This document shows, piece by piece, positions 1 through 12,864 of a stretch of 64,000 nt of DNA. Made by a program: the position numbers and the translations under genes. Source of the DNA: Excoecaria cochinchinensis (lineage: Eukaryota; Streptophyta; Magnoliopsida; Malpighiales; Euphorbiaceae); the NCBI GenBank assembly GCA_947683425.1, contig CANTUQ010000334.1:62001-126000 (forward strand), written 5' to 3'. Each line of letters begins with the position of its first letter. The first letter of the stretch is position 1. The notes beneath the pieces are model-generated. The model had not been told where the DNA came from. It saw nothing but the letters and a program-made list of their open reading frames with translations, and searched no databases.

Positions 1-176
1 ATCTGACGAATTTTTACGGGCTTCTGAAGGCATTATACTAGGGGAAATCGCCGAAATCGAGAAATCGCCAAAAGTGGTGAAATTTTGGATCCGGGTCGAA
101 TAATTCAGGAAAACCTGATCGGAATAGCTACTGGGAGCCTGCCGGTCACAATGCGTCGAGGATTGGCTTCGTCGTG

Positions 177-1932
177 ATCTGACGAATTTTTACGGGCTTC
201 TGAAGGCATTATACTAGGGGAAATCGCCGAAATCGAGAAATCGCCAAAAGTGGTGAAATTCGGATCCGGGTCGAATAATTCAGGAAAACCTGATCGGAAT
301 AGCTACTGGGAGCCTGCCGGTCACAATGCGTCGAGGATTGGCTTCGTCGTGATCTGACGAATTTTTACGGGCTTCTGAAGGCATTGTACTAGGGGAAATC
401 GCCGAAATCGAGAAATCGCCAAAAGTGGTTAAATTCGGATCCGGGTCGAATAATTCAGGAAAACCTGATCGGAATAGCTACTGGGAGCCTGCCGGTCACA
501 ATGCGTCGAGGATTGGCTTCGTCGTGATCTGACGAATTTTTACGGGCTTCTGAAGGCATTATACTAGGGGAAATCGCCGAAATCGAGAAATCACCAAAAG
601 TGGTGAAATTTTTGATCCGGGTCGAATAATTCAGGAAAACCTGATCGGAATAGCTACATGGAGCCTGCCGGTCACAATGCGTCGAGGATTGGCTTCGTCG
701 TGATCTGACGAATTTTTACGGGCTTCTGAAGGCATTATACTAGGGGAAATCGCCGAAATCGAGAAATCGCCAAAAGTGGTGAAATTTTGGATCCGGGTCG
801 AATAATTCAGGAAAACCTGATCGGAACAGCTACTGGGAGCCTGCCGGTCACGATGCGTCGAGGATTGGCTTCGTCGTGATCTGACGAATTTTTACGGGCT
901 TCTGAAGGCATTATACTAGGGGAAATCGCCGAAATCGAGAAATCGCCAAAAGTGGTGAAATTCGGATCCGGGTCGAATAATTCAGGAAAACCTGATCGGA
1001 ATAGCTACTGGGAGCCTGCCGGTCACAATGCGTCGAGGATTGGCTTCGTCGTGATCTGACGAATTTTTACGGGCTTCTGAAGGCATTATACTAGGGGAAA
1101 TCGCCGAAATCGAGAAATCGCCAAAAGTGGTGAAATTTTGGATCCGGGTCGAATAATTCAGGAAAACCTGATCGGAATAGCTACTGGGAGCCTGCCGGTC
1201 ACAATGCGTCGAGGATTGGCTTCGTCGTGATCTGACGAATTTTTACGGGCTTCTGAAGGCATTATACTAGGGGAAATCGCCGAAATCGAGAAATCGCCAA
1301 AAGTGGTGAAATTCGGATCCGGGTCGAATAATTCAGGAAAACCTGATCGGAACAGCTACTGGGAGCCTGCCGGTCACGATGCGTCGAGGATTGGCTTCGT
1401 CGTGATCTGACGAATTTTTACGGGCTTTTGAAGTCATTATACTAGGGGAAATCGCCGAAATCGAGAAATCGCCAAAAGTGGTGAAATTTTGGATCCGGGT
1501 CGAATAATTCAGGAAAACCTGATCGGAATAGCTACTGGGAGCCTGCCGGTCACAATGCGTCGAGGAATTGCTTCGTCGTGATCTGACGAATTTTTACGGG
1601 CTTCTGAAGGCATTATACTAGGGGAAATCGCCGAAATCGAGAAATCGCCAAAAGTGGTGAAATTTTGGATCCGGGTCGAATAATTCAGGAAAACCTGATC
1701 GGAATAGCTACTGGGAGCCTGCCGGTCACAATAAGTCGAGGATTGGCTTCGTCGTGATCTGACGAATTTTTACGGGCTTCTGAAGTCATTATACTAGGGG
1801 AAATCGCCGAAATCGAGAAATCGCCAAAAGTGGTGAAATTTTGGATCCGGGTCGAATAATTCAGGAAAACCTGATCGGAATAGCTACTGGGAGCCTGCCG
1901 GTCACAATGCGTCGAGGATTGGCTTCGTCGTG
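177..1932. repeat. Zone A block, copy 1 (10 monomers)
   Basis: Marker order: CGGATCC monomer (177); GGCATTGTAC plus GTGGTTAAA (352); TCACCAAAAG plus TTTTTGATCC (527); AACAGC/CACGATG (703); CGGATCC (879); plain (1054); CGGATCC with AACAGC (1230); GCTTTTGAAGTC with GAGGAATTGC (1405); CACAATAAGTCG (1581); GAAGTCATT (1757). The same ten monomers recur 4758 bp downstream. A private difference is AGCTACATGG near 653. Confidence 0.9.
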
Positions 1933-2636
1933 ATCTGACGAATTTTTACGGGCTTCTGAAGGCATTATACTAGGGGAAATCGCCGAAATCGATAAATCGC
2001 CAAAAGTGGTGAAATTTTGGATCCGGGTCGAATAATTCAGGAAAACCTGATCGGAATAGCTACTGGGAGCCTGCCGGTCACAATGCGTCGAGGATTGGCT
2101 TCGTCGTGATCTGACGAATTTTTACGGGCTTCTGAAGGCATTATACTAGGGGAAATCGCCGAAATCGAGAAATCGCCAAAAGTGGTGAAATTTTGGATCC
2201 GGGTCGAATAATTCAGGAAAACCTGATCGGAATAGCTACTGGGAGCCTGCCGGTCACAATGCGTCGAGGATTGGCTTCGTCGTGATCTGACGAATTTTTA
2301 CGGGCTTCTGAAGGCATTATACTAGGGGAAATCGCCGAAATCGAGAAATCGCCAAAAGTGGTGAAATTTTGGATCCGGGTCGAATAATTCAGGAAAACCT
2401 GATCGGAATAGCTACTGGGAGCCTGCCGGTCACAATGCGTCGAGGATTGGCTTCGTCGTGATCTGACGAATTTTTACGGGCTTCTGAAGGCATTATACTA
2501 GGGGAAATCGCCGAAATCGAGAAATCGCCAAAAGTGGTGAAATTTTGGATCCGGGTCGAATAATTCAGGAAAACCTGATCGGAATAGCTACTGGGAGCCT
2601 GCCGGTCACAATGCGTCGAGGATTGGCTTCGTCGTG

Positions 2637-3433
2637 ATCTGACGAATTTTTACGGGCTTCTGAAGGCATTATACTAGGGGAAATCGCCGAAATCGAGAAA
2701 TCGCCAAAAGTGGTGAAATTTTGGATCCGGGTCGAATAATTAAGGAAAACCTGATCGGAATAGCTACTGGGAGCTTGCCGGTCACAATGCGTCGAGGATT
2801 GGCTTCGTCGGGATCTGACGAATTTTTACGGGCTTCTGAAGGCATTATACTAGGGGAAATCGCCGAAATTGAGAAATCGCCAAAAATGGTGAAATTTTGG
2901 ATCCGGGTCGAATAATTCAGGAAAACCTGATCGGAATAGCTACTGGGAGCCTGCCGGTCAATCGAGAAATCGCCAAAAGTGGTGAAATTTTGGATCCGGG
3001 TCGAATAATTCAGGAAAACCTGATCGGAATAGCTACTGGGAGCCTTCCGGTCACAATGCGTCGAGGATTGGCTTCGTCGTGATCTGACGAATTTTTACGG
3101 GCTTCTGAAGGCATTATACTAGGGGAAATCGCCGAAATCGAGAAATCGCCAAAAGTGGTGAAATTTTGGATCCGGGTCGAATAATTCAGGAAAACCTGAT
3201 CGGAATAGCTACTGGGAGCCTGCCGGTCACAATAAGTCGAGGATTGGCTTCGTCGTGATCTGACGAATTTTTACGGGCTTTTGAAGTCATTATACTAGGG
3301 GAAATCGCCGAAATCGAGAAATCGCCAAAAGTGGTGAAATTTTGGATCCGGGTCGAATAATTCAGGAAAACCTGATCGGAATAGCTACTGGGAGCCTGCC
3401 GGTCACAATGCGTCGAGGATTGGCTTCGTCGTG
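2637..3433. repeat. 797-bp block with 269-bp composite, copy 1
   Basis: Four units: a monomer with AATTAAGG, GCTTGCCGG and TCGGGATCTG (2637); a 269-bp composite (2813); a CACAATAAGTCG monomer (3082); and a GCTTTTGAAGTC monomer (3258). It is repeated immediately downstream. Confidence 0.9.
2813..3081 (+). repeat. 269-bp composite monomer (176 + 93)
   Basis: After monomer position 148 (GCCGGTCA) the sequence jumps back to position 56 (ATCGAG). A 93-bp partial unit covering positions 56-148 is therefore inserted in line. The first half carries AAAAATGG (G to A at position 74), as all six composites do. Because 93 is a multiple of three, the composite keeps a 61-codon frame open at 2897-3082. 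I read that as a coincidence of length, not a gene. Confidence 0.93.
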
Positions 3434-4230
3434 ATCTGACGAATTTTTACGGGCTTCTGAAGGCATTATACTAGGGGAAATCGCCGAAATCGAGAAATCG
3501 CCAAAAGTGGTGAAATTTTGGATCCGGGTCGAATAATTAAGGAAAACCTGATCGGAATAGCTACTGGGAGCTTGCCGGTCACAATGCGTCGAGGATTGGC
3601 TTCGTCGGGATCTGACGAATTTTTACGGGCTTCTGAAGGCATTATACTAGGGGAAATCGCCGAAATTGAGAAATCGCCAAAAATGGTGAAATTTTGGATC
3701 CGGATCGAATAATTCAGGAAAACCTGATCGGAATAGCTACTGGGAGCCTGCCGGTCAATCGAGAAATCGCCAAAAGTGGTGAAATTTTGGATCCGGGTCG
3801 AATAATTCAGGAAAACCTGATCGGAATAGCTACTGGGAGCCTTCCGGTCACAATGCGTCGAGGATTGGCTTCGTCGTGATCTGACGAATTTTTACGGGCT
3901 TCTGAAGGCATTATACTAGGGGAAATCGCCGAAATCGAGAAATCGCCAAAAGTGGTGAAATTTTGGATCCGGGTCGAATAATTCAGGAAAACCTGATCGG
4001 AATAGCTACTGGGAGCCTGCCGGTCACAATAAGTCGAGGATTGGCTTCGTCGTGATCTGACGAATTTTTACGGGCTTTTGAAGTCATTATACTAGGGGAA
4101 ATCGCCGAAATCGAGAAATCGCCAAAAGTGGTGAAATTTTGGATCCGGGTCGAATAATTCAGGAAAACCTGATCGGAATAGCTACTGGGAGCCTGCCGGT
4201 CACAATGCGTCGAGGATTGGCTTCGTCGTG
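3434..4230. repeat. 797-bp block, copy 2 (direct tandem duplicate)
   Basis: It is the same four units as 2637-3433 in the same order. The only change I noticed is GGATCCGGATCG near 3696 where copy 1 has GGATCCGGGTCG. Adjacency and near identity indicate a recent tandem duplication. Confidence 0.9.
3610..3878 (+). repeat. 269-bp composite monomer, second
   Basis: It has the same junction (GGTCAATCGAG) and the same AAAAATGG marker as the unit at 2813. It arrived here with the 797-bp tandem duplication. Confidence 0.93.
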
Positions 4231-4758
4231 ATCTAACGAATTTTTACGGGCTTCTGAAGGCATTATACTAGGGAAAATCGCCGAAATCGAGAAATCGCCA
4301 AAAGTGGTGAAATTTTGGATTCGGGTCGAATAATTTAGGAAAACCTGATCGGAATAGCTACTGGGAGCCTGCCGGTCACAATAAGTCGAGGATTGGCTTC
4401 GTCGTGATCTGACGAATTTTTACGGGCTTCTGAAGTCATTATACTAGGGGAAATCGCCGAAATCGAGAAATCGCCAAAAGTGGTGAAATTTTGGATCCGG
4501 GTCGAATAATTCAGGAAAACCTGATCGGAATAGCTACTGGGAGCCTGCCGGTCACAATGCGTCGAGGATTGGCTTCGTCGTGATCTGACGAATTTTTACG
4601 GGCTTCTGAAGGCATTATACTAGGGGAAATCGCCGAAATCGATAAATCGCCAAAAGTGGTGAAATTTTGGATCCGGGTCGAATAATTCAGGAAAACCTGA
4701 TCGGAATAGCTACTGGGAGCCTGCCGGTCACAATGCGTCGAGGATTGGCTTCGTCGTG
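3879..4758. repeat. Five-monomer block with ATCTAACGAA, copy 1
   Basis: Order: CACAATAAGTCG (3879), GCTTTTGAAGTC (4055), ATCTAACGAA with AGGGAAAATCG and AATTTAGG (4231), GAAGTCATT (4407), GATAAATCG (4583). It recurs at 7571 with a constant offset of 3692 bp, and in partial form from 10030. Confidence 0.87.
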
Positions 4759-4934
4759 ATCTGACGAATTTTTACGGGCTTCTGAAGGCATTATACTAGG
4801 GGAAATCGCCGAAATCGAGAAATCGCCAAAAGTGGTGAAATTTTGGATCCGGGTCGAATAATTCAGGAAAACCTGATCGGAATAGCTACTGGGAGCCTGC
4901 CGGTCACAATGCGTCGAGGATTGGCTTCGTCGTG

Positions 4935-6690
4935 ATCTGACGAATTTTTACGGGCTTCTGAAGGCATTATACTAGGGGAAATCGCCGAAATCGAGAAATC
5001 GCCAAAAGTGGTGAAATTCGGATCCGGGTCGAATAATTCAGGAAAACCTGATCGGAATAGCTACTGGGAGCCTGCCGGTCACAATGCGTCGAGGATTGGC
5101 TTCGTCGTGATCTGACGAATTTTTACGGGCTTCTGAAGGCATTGTACTAGGGGAAATCGCCGAAATCGAGAAATCGCCAAAAGTGGTTAAATTCGGATCC
5201 GGGTCGAATAATTCAGGAAAACCTGATCGGAATAGCTACTGGGAGCCTGCCGGTCACAATGCGTCGAGGATTGGCTTCGTCGTGATCTGACGAATTTTTA
5301 CGGGCTTCTGAAGGCATTATACTAGGGGAAATCGCCGAAATCGAGAAATCACCAAAAGTGGTGAAATTTTTGATCCGGGTCGAATAATTCAGGAAAACCT
5401 GATCGGAATAGCTACTGGGAGCCTGCCGGTCACAATGCGTCGAGGATTGGCTTCGTCGTGATCTGACGAATTTTTACGGGCTTCTGAAGGCATTATACTA
5501 GGGGAAATCGCCGAAATCGAGAAATCGCCAAAAGTGGTGAAATTTTGGATCCGGGTCGAATAATTCAGGAAAACCTGATCGGAACAGCTACTGGGAGCCT
5601 GCCGGTCACGATGCGTCGAGGATTGGCTTCGTCGTGATCTGACGAATTTTTACGGGCTTCTGAAGGCATTATACTAGGGGAAATCGCCGAAATCGAGAAA
5701 TCGCCAAAAGTGGTGAAATTCGGATCCGGGTCGAATAATTCAGGAAAACCTGATCGGAATAGCTACTGGGAGCCTGCCGGTCACAATGCGTCGAGGATTG
5801 GCTTCGTCGTGATCTGACGAATTTTTACGGGCTTCTGAAGGCATTATACTAGGGGAAATCGCCGAAATCGAGAAATCGCCAAAAGTGGTGAAATTTTGGA
5901 TCCGGGTCGAATAATTCAGGAAAACCTGATCGGAATAGCTACTGGGAGCCTGCCGGTCACAATGCGTCGAGGATTGGCTTCGTCGTGATCTGACGAATTT
6001 TTACGGGCTTCTGAAGGCATTATACTAGGGGAAATCGCCGAAATCGAGAAATCGCCAAAAGTGGTGAAATTCGGATCCGGGTCGAATAATTCAGGAAAAC
6101 CTGATCGGAACAGCTACTGGGAGCCTGCCGGTCACGATGCGTCGAGGATTGGCTTCGTCGTGATCTGACGAATTTTTACGGGCTTTTGAAGTCATTATAC
6201 TAGGGGAAATCGCCGAAATCGAGAAATCGCCAAAAGTGGTGAAATTTTGGATCCGGGTCGAATAATTCAGGAAAACCTGATCGGAATAGCTACTGGGAGC
6301 CTGCCGGTCACAATGCGTCGAGGAATTGCTTCGTCGTGATCTGACGAATTTTTACGGGCTTCTGAAGGCATTATACTAGGGGAAATCGCCGAAATCGAGA
6401 AATCGCCAAAAGTGGTGAAATTTTGGATCCGGGTCGAATAATTCAGGAAAACCTGATCGGAATAGCTACTGGGAGCCTGCCGGTCACAATAAGTCGAGGA
6501 TTGGCTTCGTCGTGATCTGACGAATTTTTACGGGCTTCTGAAGTCATTATACTAGGGGAAATCGCCGAAATCGAGAAATCGCCAAAAGTGGTGAAATTTT
6601 GGATCCGGGTCGAATAATTCAGGAAAACCTGATCGGAATAGCTACTGGGAGCCTGCCGGTCACAATGCGTCGAGGATTGGCTTCGTCGTG
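4935..6690. repeat. Zone A block, copy 2 (10 monomers)
   Basis: It repeats copy 1 marker for marker at a constant offset of 4758 bp. Checked pairs are GGCATTGTAC 381/5139, AACAGC 825/5583, AGGAATTG 1563/6321 and ATAAGTCG 1731/6489. Past 6691 the two copies diverge: copy 1 is followed by a GATAAATCG monomer, copy 2 by a plain one. Confidence 0.9.
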
Positions 6691-6866
6691 ATCTGACGAA
6701 TTTTTACGGGCTTCTGAAGGCATTATACTAGGGGAAATCGCCGAAATCGAGAAATCGCCAAAAGTGGTGAAATTTTGGATCCGGGTCGAATAATTCAGGA
6801 AAACCTGATCGGAATAGCTACTGGGAGCCTGCCGGTCACAATGCGTCGAGGATTGGCTTCGTCGTG

Positions 6867-7570
6867 ATCTGACGAATTTTTACGGGCTTCTGAAGCCATT
6901 ATACTAGGGGAAATCGCCGAAATCGAGAAATCGCCGAAAGTGGTGAAATTTTGGATCCGGGTCGAATAATTCAGGAAAACCTGATCGGAATAGCTACTGG
7001 GAGCCTGCCGGTCACAATGCGTCGAGGATTGGCTTCGTCGTGATCTGACGAATTTTTACGGGCTTCTGAAGGCATTATACTAGGGGAAATCGCCGAAATC
7101 GAGAAATCGCCGAAACTGGTGAAATTTTGGATCCGGGTCGAATAATTCAGGAAAACCTGATCGGAATAGCTACTGGGAGCCTGCCGGTCACAATGCGTCG
7201 AGGATTGGCTTCGTCGTGATCTGACGAATTTTTACGGGCTTCTGAAGGCATTATACTAGGGGAAATCGCCGAAATCGAGAAATCGCCGAAAGTGGTGAAA
7301 TTTTGGATCCGGGTCGAATAATTCAGGAAAACCTGATCGGAATAGCTACTGGGAGCCTGCCGGTCACAATGCGTCGAGGATTGGCTTCGTCGTGATCTGA
7401 CGAATTTTTACGGGCTTCTGAAGGCATTATACTAGGGGAAATCGCCGAAATCGAGAAATCGCCGAAAGTGGTGAAATTTTGGATCCGGGTCGAATAATTC
7501 AGGAAAACCTGATCGGAATAGCTACTGGGAGCCTGCCGGTCACAATGCGTCGAGGATTGGCTTCGTCGTG
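6867..7570. repeat. Run of four monomers with ATCGCCGAAAG/C
   Basis: Four consecutive monomers (6867, 7043, 7219, 7395) carry ATCGCCGAAA where ATCGCCAAAA is standard. The second also has GAAACTGG. The variant is not seen in neighbouring monomers. It is a local homogenised run of the kind produced by single-monomer tandem duplication or conversion. Confidence 0.85.
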
Positions 7571-8450
7571 ATCTGACGAATTTTTACGGGCTTCTGAAGG
7601 CATTATACTAGGGGAAATCGCCGAAATCGAGAAATCGCCAAAAGTGGTGAAATTTTGGATCCGGGTCGAATAATTCAGGAAAACCTGATCGGAATAGCTA
7701 CTGGGAGCCTGCCGGTCACAATAAGTCGAGGATTGGTTTCGTCGTGATCTGACGAATTTTTACGGGCTTTTGAAGTCATTATACTAGGGGAAATCGCCGA
7801 AATCGAGAAATCGCCAAAAGTGGTGAAATTTTGGATCCGGGTCGAATAATTCAGGAAAACCTGATCGGAATAGCTACTGGGAGCCTGCCGGTCACAATGC
7901 GTCGAGGATTGGCTTCGTCGTGATCTAACGAATTTTTACGGGCTTCTGAAGGCATTATACTAGGGAAAATCGCCGAAATCGAGAAATCGCCAAAAGTGGT
8001 GAAATTTTGGATTCGGGTCGAATAATTTAGGAAAACCTGATCGGAATAGCTACTGGGAGCCTGCCGGTCACAATAAGTCGAGGATTGGCTTCGTCGTGAT
8101 CTGACGAATTTTTACGGGCTTCTGAAGTCATTATACTAGGGGAAATCGCCGAAATCGAGAAATCGCCAAAAGTGGTGAAATTTTGGATCCGGGTCGAATA
8201 ATTCAGGAAAACCTGATCGGAATAGCTACTGGGAGCCTGCCGGTCACAATGCGTCGAGGATTGGCTTCGTCGTGATCTGACGAATTTTTACGGGCTTCTG
8301 AAGGCATTATACTAGGGGAAATCGCCGAAATCGATAAATCGCCAAAAGTGGTGAAATTTTGGATCCGGGTCGAATAATTCAGGAAAACCTGATCGGAATA
8401 GCTACTGGGAGCCTGCCGGTCACAATGCGTCGAGGATTGGCTTCGTCGTG
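7571..8450. repeat. Five-monomer block with ATCTAACGAA, copy 2
   Basis: Same monomer order as 3879-4758. ATCTAACGAA lies at 4231 and 7923, and GATAAATCG follows in both. A private GGTTTCGTCG occurs near 7736. A partial third copy (three monomers) lies at 10030-10557. Confidence 0.87.
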
Positions 8451-8626
8451 ATCTGACGAATTTTTACGGGCTTCTGAAGGCATTATACTAGGGGAAATCG
8501 CCGAAATCGAGAAATCGCCAAAAGTGGTGAAATTTTGGATCCGGGTCGAATAATTCAGGAAAACCTGATCGGAATAGCTACTGGGAGCCTGCCGGTCACA
8601 ATGCGTCGATGATTGGCTTCGTCGTG

Positions 8627-10029
8627 AGCTGACGAATTTTTACGGGCTTCTGAAGGCATTATACTAGGGGAAATCGCCGAAATCGAGAAATCGCCAAAAG
8701 TGGTGAAATTCGGATCCGGGTCGAATAATTCAGGAAAACCTGATCGGAATAGCTACTGGGAGCCTGCCGGTCACAATGCGTCGAGGATTGGCTTCGTCGT
8801 GATCTGACGAATTTTTACGGGCTTCTGAAGGCATTGTACTAGGGGAAATCGCCGAAATCGAGAAATCGCCAAAAGTGGTTAAATTCGGATCCGGGTCGAA
8901 TAATTCAGGAAAACCTGATCGGAATAGCTACTGGGAGCCTGCCGGTCACAATGCGTCGAGGATTGGCTTCGTCGTGATCTGACGAATTTTTACGGGCTTC
9001 TGAAGGCATTATACTAGGGGAAATCGCCGAAATCGAGAAATCGCCAAAAGTGGTGAAATTTTTGATCCGGGTCGAATAATTCAGGAAAACCTGATCGGAA
9101 TAGCTACTGGGAGCCTGCCGGTCAGAATGCGTCGAGGATTGGCTTCGTCGTGATCTGACGAATTTTTACGGGCTTCTGAAGGCATTATACTAGGGGAAAT
9201 CGCCGAAATCGAGAAATCGCCAAAAGTGGTGAAATTCGGATCCGGGTCGAATAATTCAGGAAAACCTGATCGGAATAAGTACTGGGAGCCTGCCGGTCAC
9301 AATGCGTCGAGGATTGGCTTCGTCGTGATCTGACGAATTTTTACGTTCTTTTGAAGGCATTATACTAGGGGAAATCGCCGAAATCGAGAAATCGCCAAAA
9401 GTGGTGAAATTCGGATCCGGGTCGAATAATTCAGGAAAACCTGATCGGAATAGCTACTGGGAGCCTGCCGGTCACAATGCGTCGAGGATTGGCTTCGTCG
9501 TGATCTGACGAATTTTTACGGGCTTCTGAAGGCATTATACTAGGGGAAATCGCCGAAATCGAGAAATCGCCAAAAGTGGTGAAATTTTGGATCCGGGTCG
9601 AATAATTCAGGAAAACCTGATCGGAATAGCTACTGGGAGCCTGCCGGTCTCAATGCGTCGAGGATTGGCTTCGTCGTGATCTGACGAATTTTTACGGGCT
9701 TCTGAAGGCATTATACTAGGGGAAATCGCCGAAATCGAGAAATCGCCAAAAGTGGTGAAATTCGGATACGGGTCGAATAATTCAGGAAAACCTGATCGGA
9801 ACAGCTACTGGGAGCCTGCCGGTCACGATGCGTCGAGGATTGGCTTCGTCGTGATCTGACGAATTTTTACGGGCTTCTGAAGGCATTATACTAGGGGAAA
9901 TCGCCGAAATCGAGAAATCGCCAAAAGTGGTGAAATTTTGGATCCGGGTCGAATAATTCAGGAAAACCTGATCGGAATAGCTACTGGGAGCCTGCCGGTC
10001 ACAATGCGTCGAGGAATTGCTTCGTCGTG
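8627..10029. repeat. Zone A block, copy 3 (8 monomers, subtype)
   Basis: It starts with the same CGGATCC, GGCATTGTAC and TTTTTGATCC monomers as copies 1 and 2. It then carries its own pair, AATAAGTACTGG (9153) and TTTACGTTCTTTTG (9328), before AACAGC (9679) and GAGGAATTGC (9854). It shares this pair with the block at 13922, so copies 3 and 4 form a subfamily. Confidence 0.88.
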
Positions 10030-11436
10030 ATCTGACGAATTTTTACGGGCTTCTGAAGGCATTATACTAGGGGAAATCGCCGAAATCGAGAAATCGCCAA
10101 AAGTGGTGAAATTTTGGATCCGGGTCGAATAATTCAGGAAAACCTGATCGGAATAGCTACTGGGAGCCTGCCGGTCACAATAAGTCGAGGATTGGCTTCG
10201 TCGTGATCTGACGAATTTTTACGGGCTTTTGAAGTCATTATACTAGGGGAAATCGCCGAAATCGAGAAATCGCCAAAAGTGGTGAAATTTTGGATCCGGG
10301 TCGAATAATTCAGGAAAACCTGATCGGAATAGCTACTGGGAGCCTGCCGGTCACAATGCGTCGAGGATTGGCTTCGTCGTGATCTAACGAATTTTTACGG
10401 GCTTCTGAAGGCATTATACTAGGGAAAATCGCCGAAATCGAGAAATCGCCAAAAGTGGTGAAATTTTGGATCCGGGTCGAATAATTTAGGAAAACCTGAT
10501 CGGAATAGTTACTGGGAGCCTGCCGGTCACAATAAGTCGAGGATTGGCTTCGTCGTGATCTGACGAATTTTTACGGGCTTCTGAAGGCATTATACTAGGG
10601 GAAATCGCCGAAATCGAGAAATCGCCAAAAGTGGTGAAATTTTGGATCCGGGTCGAATAATTCAGGAAAACCTGTTCGGAATAGCTACTGGGAGCCTGCC
10701 GGTCACAATGCGTCGAGGATTGGCTTCGTCGTGATCTGACCAATTTTTACGGGCTTCTGAAGGCATTATACTAGGGGAAATCGCCGAAATCGAGAAATCG
10801 CCAAAAGTGGTGAAATTTTGGATCCGGGTCGAATAATTCAAGAAAACCTGATCGGAATAGCTACTGGGAGCCTGCCGGTCACAATGCGTCGAGGATTGGC
10901 TTCGTCGTGATCTGACGAATTTTTACGGGCTTCTGAAGGCATTATACTAGGGGAAATCGCCGAAATCGAGAAATCGCCAAAAGTGGTGAAATTTTGGATC
11001 CGGGTCGAATAATTCAGGAAAACCTGATCGGAATAGCTACTGGGAGCCTGCCGGTCACAATGCGTCGAGGATTGGCTTCATCGTGATCTGACAAATTTTT
11101 ACGGGCTTCTGAAGGCATTATACTAGGGGAAATCGCCGAAATCGAGAAATCGCCAAAAGTGGTGAAATTCGGATCCGGGTCGAATAATTCAGGAAAACCT
11201 GATCGGAATAAGTACTGGGAGCCTGCCGGTCACAATTCGTCGAGGATTGGCTTCGTCGTGATCTGACGAATTTTTACGGGCTTCTGAAGGCATTATACTA
11301 GGGGAAATCGATGAAATCGAGAAATCGCCAAAAGTGGTGAAATTTTTGATCCGGGTCGATTAATTCAGGAAAACCTGATCGGAATAGCTACTGGGAGCCT
11401 GCCGGTCACAATGCGTCGAGGATTGGCTTCGTCGTG

Positions 11437-11705
11437 ATCTGACGAATTTTTACGGGCTTCTGAAGGCATTATACTAGGGGAAATCGCCGAAATCGAGAAA
11501 TCGCCAAAAATGGTGAAATTTTGGATCCGGGTCGAATAATTCAGGAAAACCTGATCGGAATAGCTACTGGGAGCCTGCCGGTCAATCGAGAAATCGCCAA
11601 AAGTGGTGAAATTTTGGATCCGGGTCGAATAATTCAGGAAAACCTGATCGGAATAGCTACTGGGAGCCTGCCGGTCACAATGCGTCGAGGATTGGCTTCG
11701 TCGTG
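11437..11705 (+). repeat. 269-bp composite monomer, third
   Basis: It shares the junction and the position-74 marker. It lacks the preceding AATTAAGG monomer seen in the 797-bp blocks, and is followed directly by another composite. Confidence 0.93.
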
Positions 11706-11974
11706 ATCTGACGAATTTTTACGGGCTTCTGAAGGCATTATACTAGGGGAAATCGCCGAAATCGAGAAATCGCCAAAAATGGTGAAATTTTGGATCCGGG
11801 TCGAATAATTCAGGAAAACCTGATCGGAATAGCTACTGGGAGCCTGCCGGTCAATCGAGAAATCGCCAAAAGTGGTGAAATTTTGGATCCGGGTCGAATA
11901 ATTCAGGAAAACCTGATCGGAATAGCTACTGGGAGCCTGCCGGTCACAATGCGTCGAGGATTGGCTTCGTCGTG
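11706..11974 (+). repeat. 269-bp composite monomer, fourth
   Basis: It is a direct tandem copy of the preceding composite (spacing exactly 269 bp), so the composite itself can duplicate as a unit. Confidence 0.93.
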
Positions 11975-12326
11975 ATCTGACGAATTTTTACGGGCTTCTG
12001 AAGGCATTATACTAGGGGAAATCGCCGAAATCGAGAAATCGCCAAAAGTGGTGAAATTTTGGATCCGGGTCGAATAATTCAGGAAAACCTGATCGGAATA
12101 GCTACTGGGAGCCTGCCGGTCACAATGCGTCGAGGATTGGCTTCGTCGTGATCTGACGAATTTTTACGGGCTTCTGAAGGCATTATACTAGGGGAAATCG
12201 CCGAAATCGAGAAATCGCCAAAAGTGGTGAAATTTTGGATCCGGGTCGAATAATTAAGGAAAACCTGATCGGAATAGCTACTGGGAGCTTGCCGGTCACA
12301 ATGCGTCGAGGATTGGCTTCGTCGGG

Positions 12327-12595
12327 ATCTGTCGAATTTTTACGGGCTTCTGAAGGCATTATACTAGGGGAAATCGCCGAAATTGAGAAATCGCCAAAAA
12401 TGGTGAAATTTTGGATCCGGGTCGAATAATTCAGGAAAACCTGATCGGAATAGCTACTGGGAGCCTGCCGGTCAATCGAGAAATCGCCAAAAGTGGTGAA
12501 ATTTTGGATCCGGGTCGAATAATTCAGGAAAACCTGATCGGAATAGCTACAGGGAGCCTTCCGGTCACAATGCGTCGAGGATTGGCTTCGTCGTG
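12327..12595 (+). repeat. 269-bp composite monomer, fifth
   Basis: It is preceded by the AATTAAGG/GCTTGCCGG/TCGGGATCTG monomer at 12151, as in the 797-bp blocks. A fragment of that block therefore exists here too. GCTACAGGG near 12546 is a private change. Confidence 0.93.
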
Positions 12596-12864
12596 ATCTG
12601 ACGAATTTTTACGGGCTTCTGAAGGCATTATACTAGGGGAAATCGCCGAAATCGAGAAATCACCAAAAATGGTGAAATTTTGGATCCGGGTCGAATAATT
12701 CAGGAAAACCTGATCGGAATAGCTACTGGGAGCCTGCCGGTCAATCGAGAAATCGCCAAAAGTGGTGAAATTTTGGATCCGGGTCGAATAATTCAAAAAA
12801 ACCTGATCGGAATAGCTACTGGGAGCCTGCCGGTCACAATGCGTCGAGGATTGGCTTCGTCGTG
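12596..12864 (+). repeat. 269-bp composite monomer, sixth
   Basis: It is adjacent to the fifth composite, spacing 269 bp. It carries TCACCAAAAATGG and ATTCAAAAAAACC as private changes. Confidence 0.93.

Noticed and set aside
2721..3879. Open frames of 61-64 codons starting at TTG or GTG-type codons around 2721, 2897, 3518 and 3694 (and the same at 11521-12865)
   Set aside because: They are translations of the satellite itself and recur only where the 269-bp composite recurs. The frame stays open because the 93-bp insert is a multiple of three. There is no separate codon signature or upstream element.
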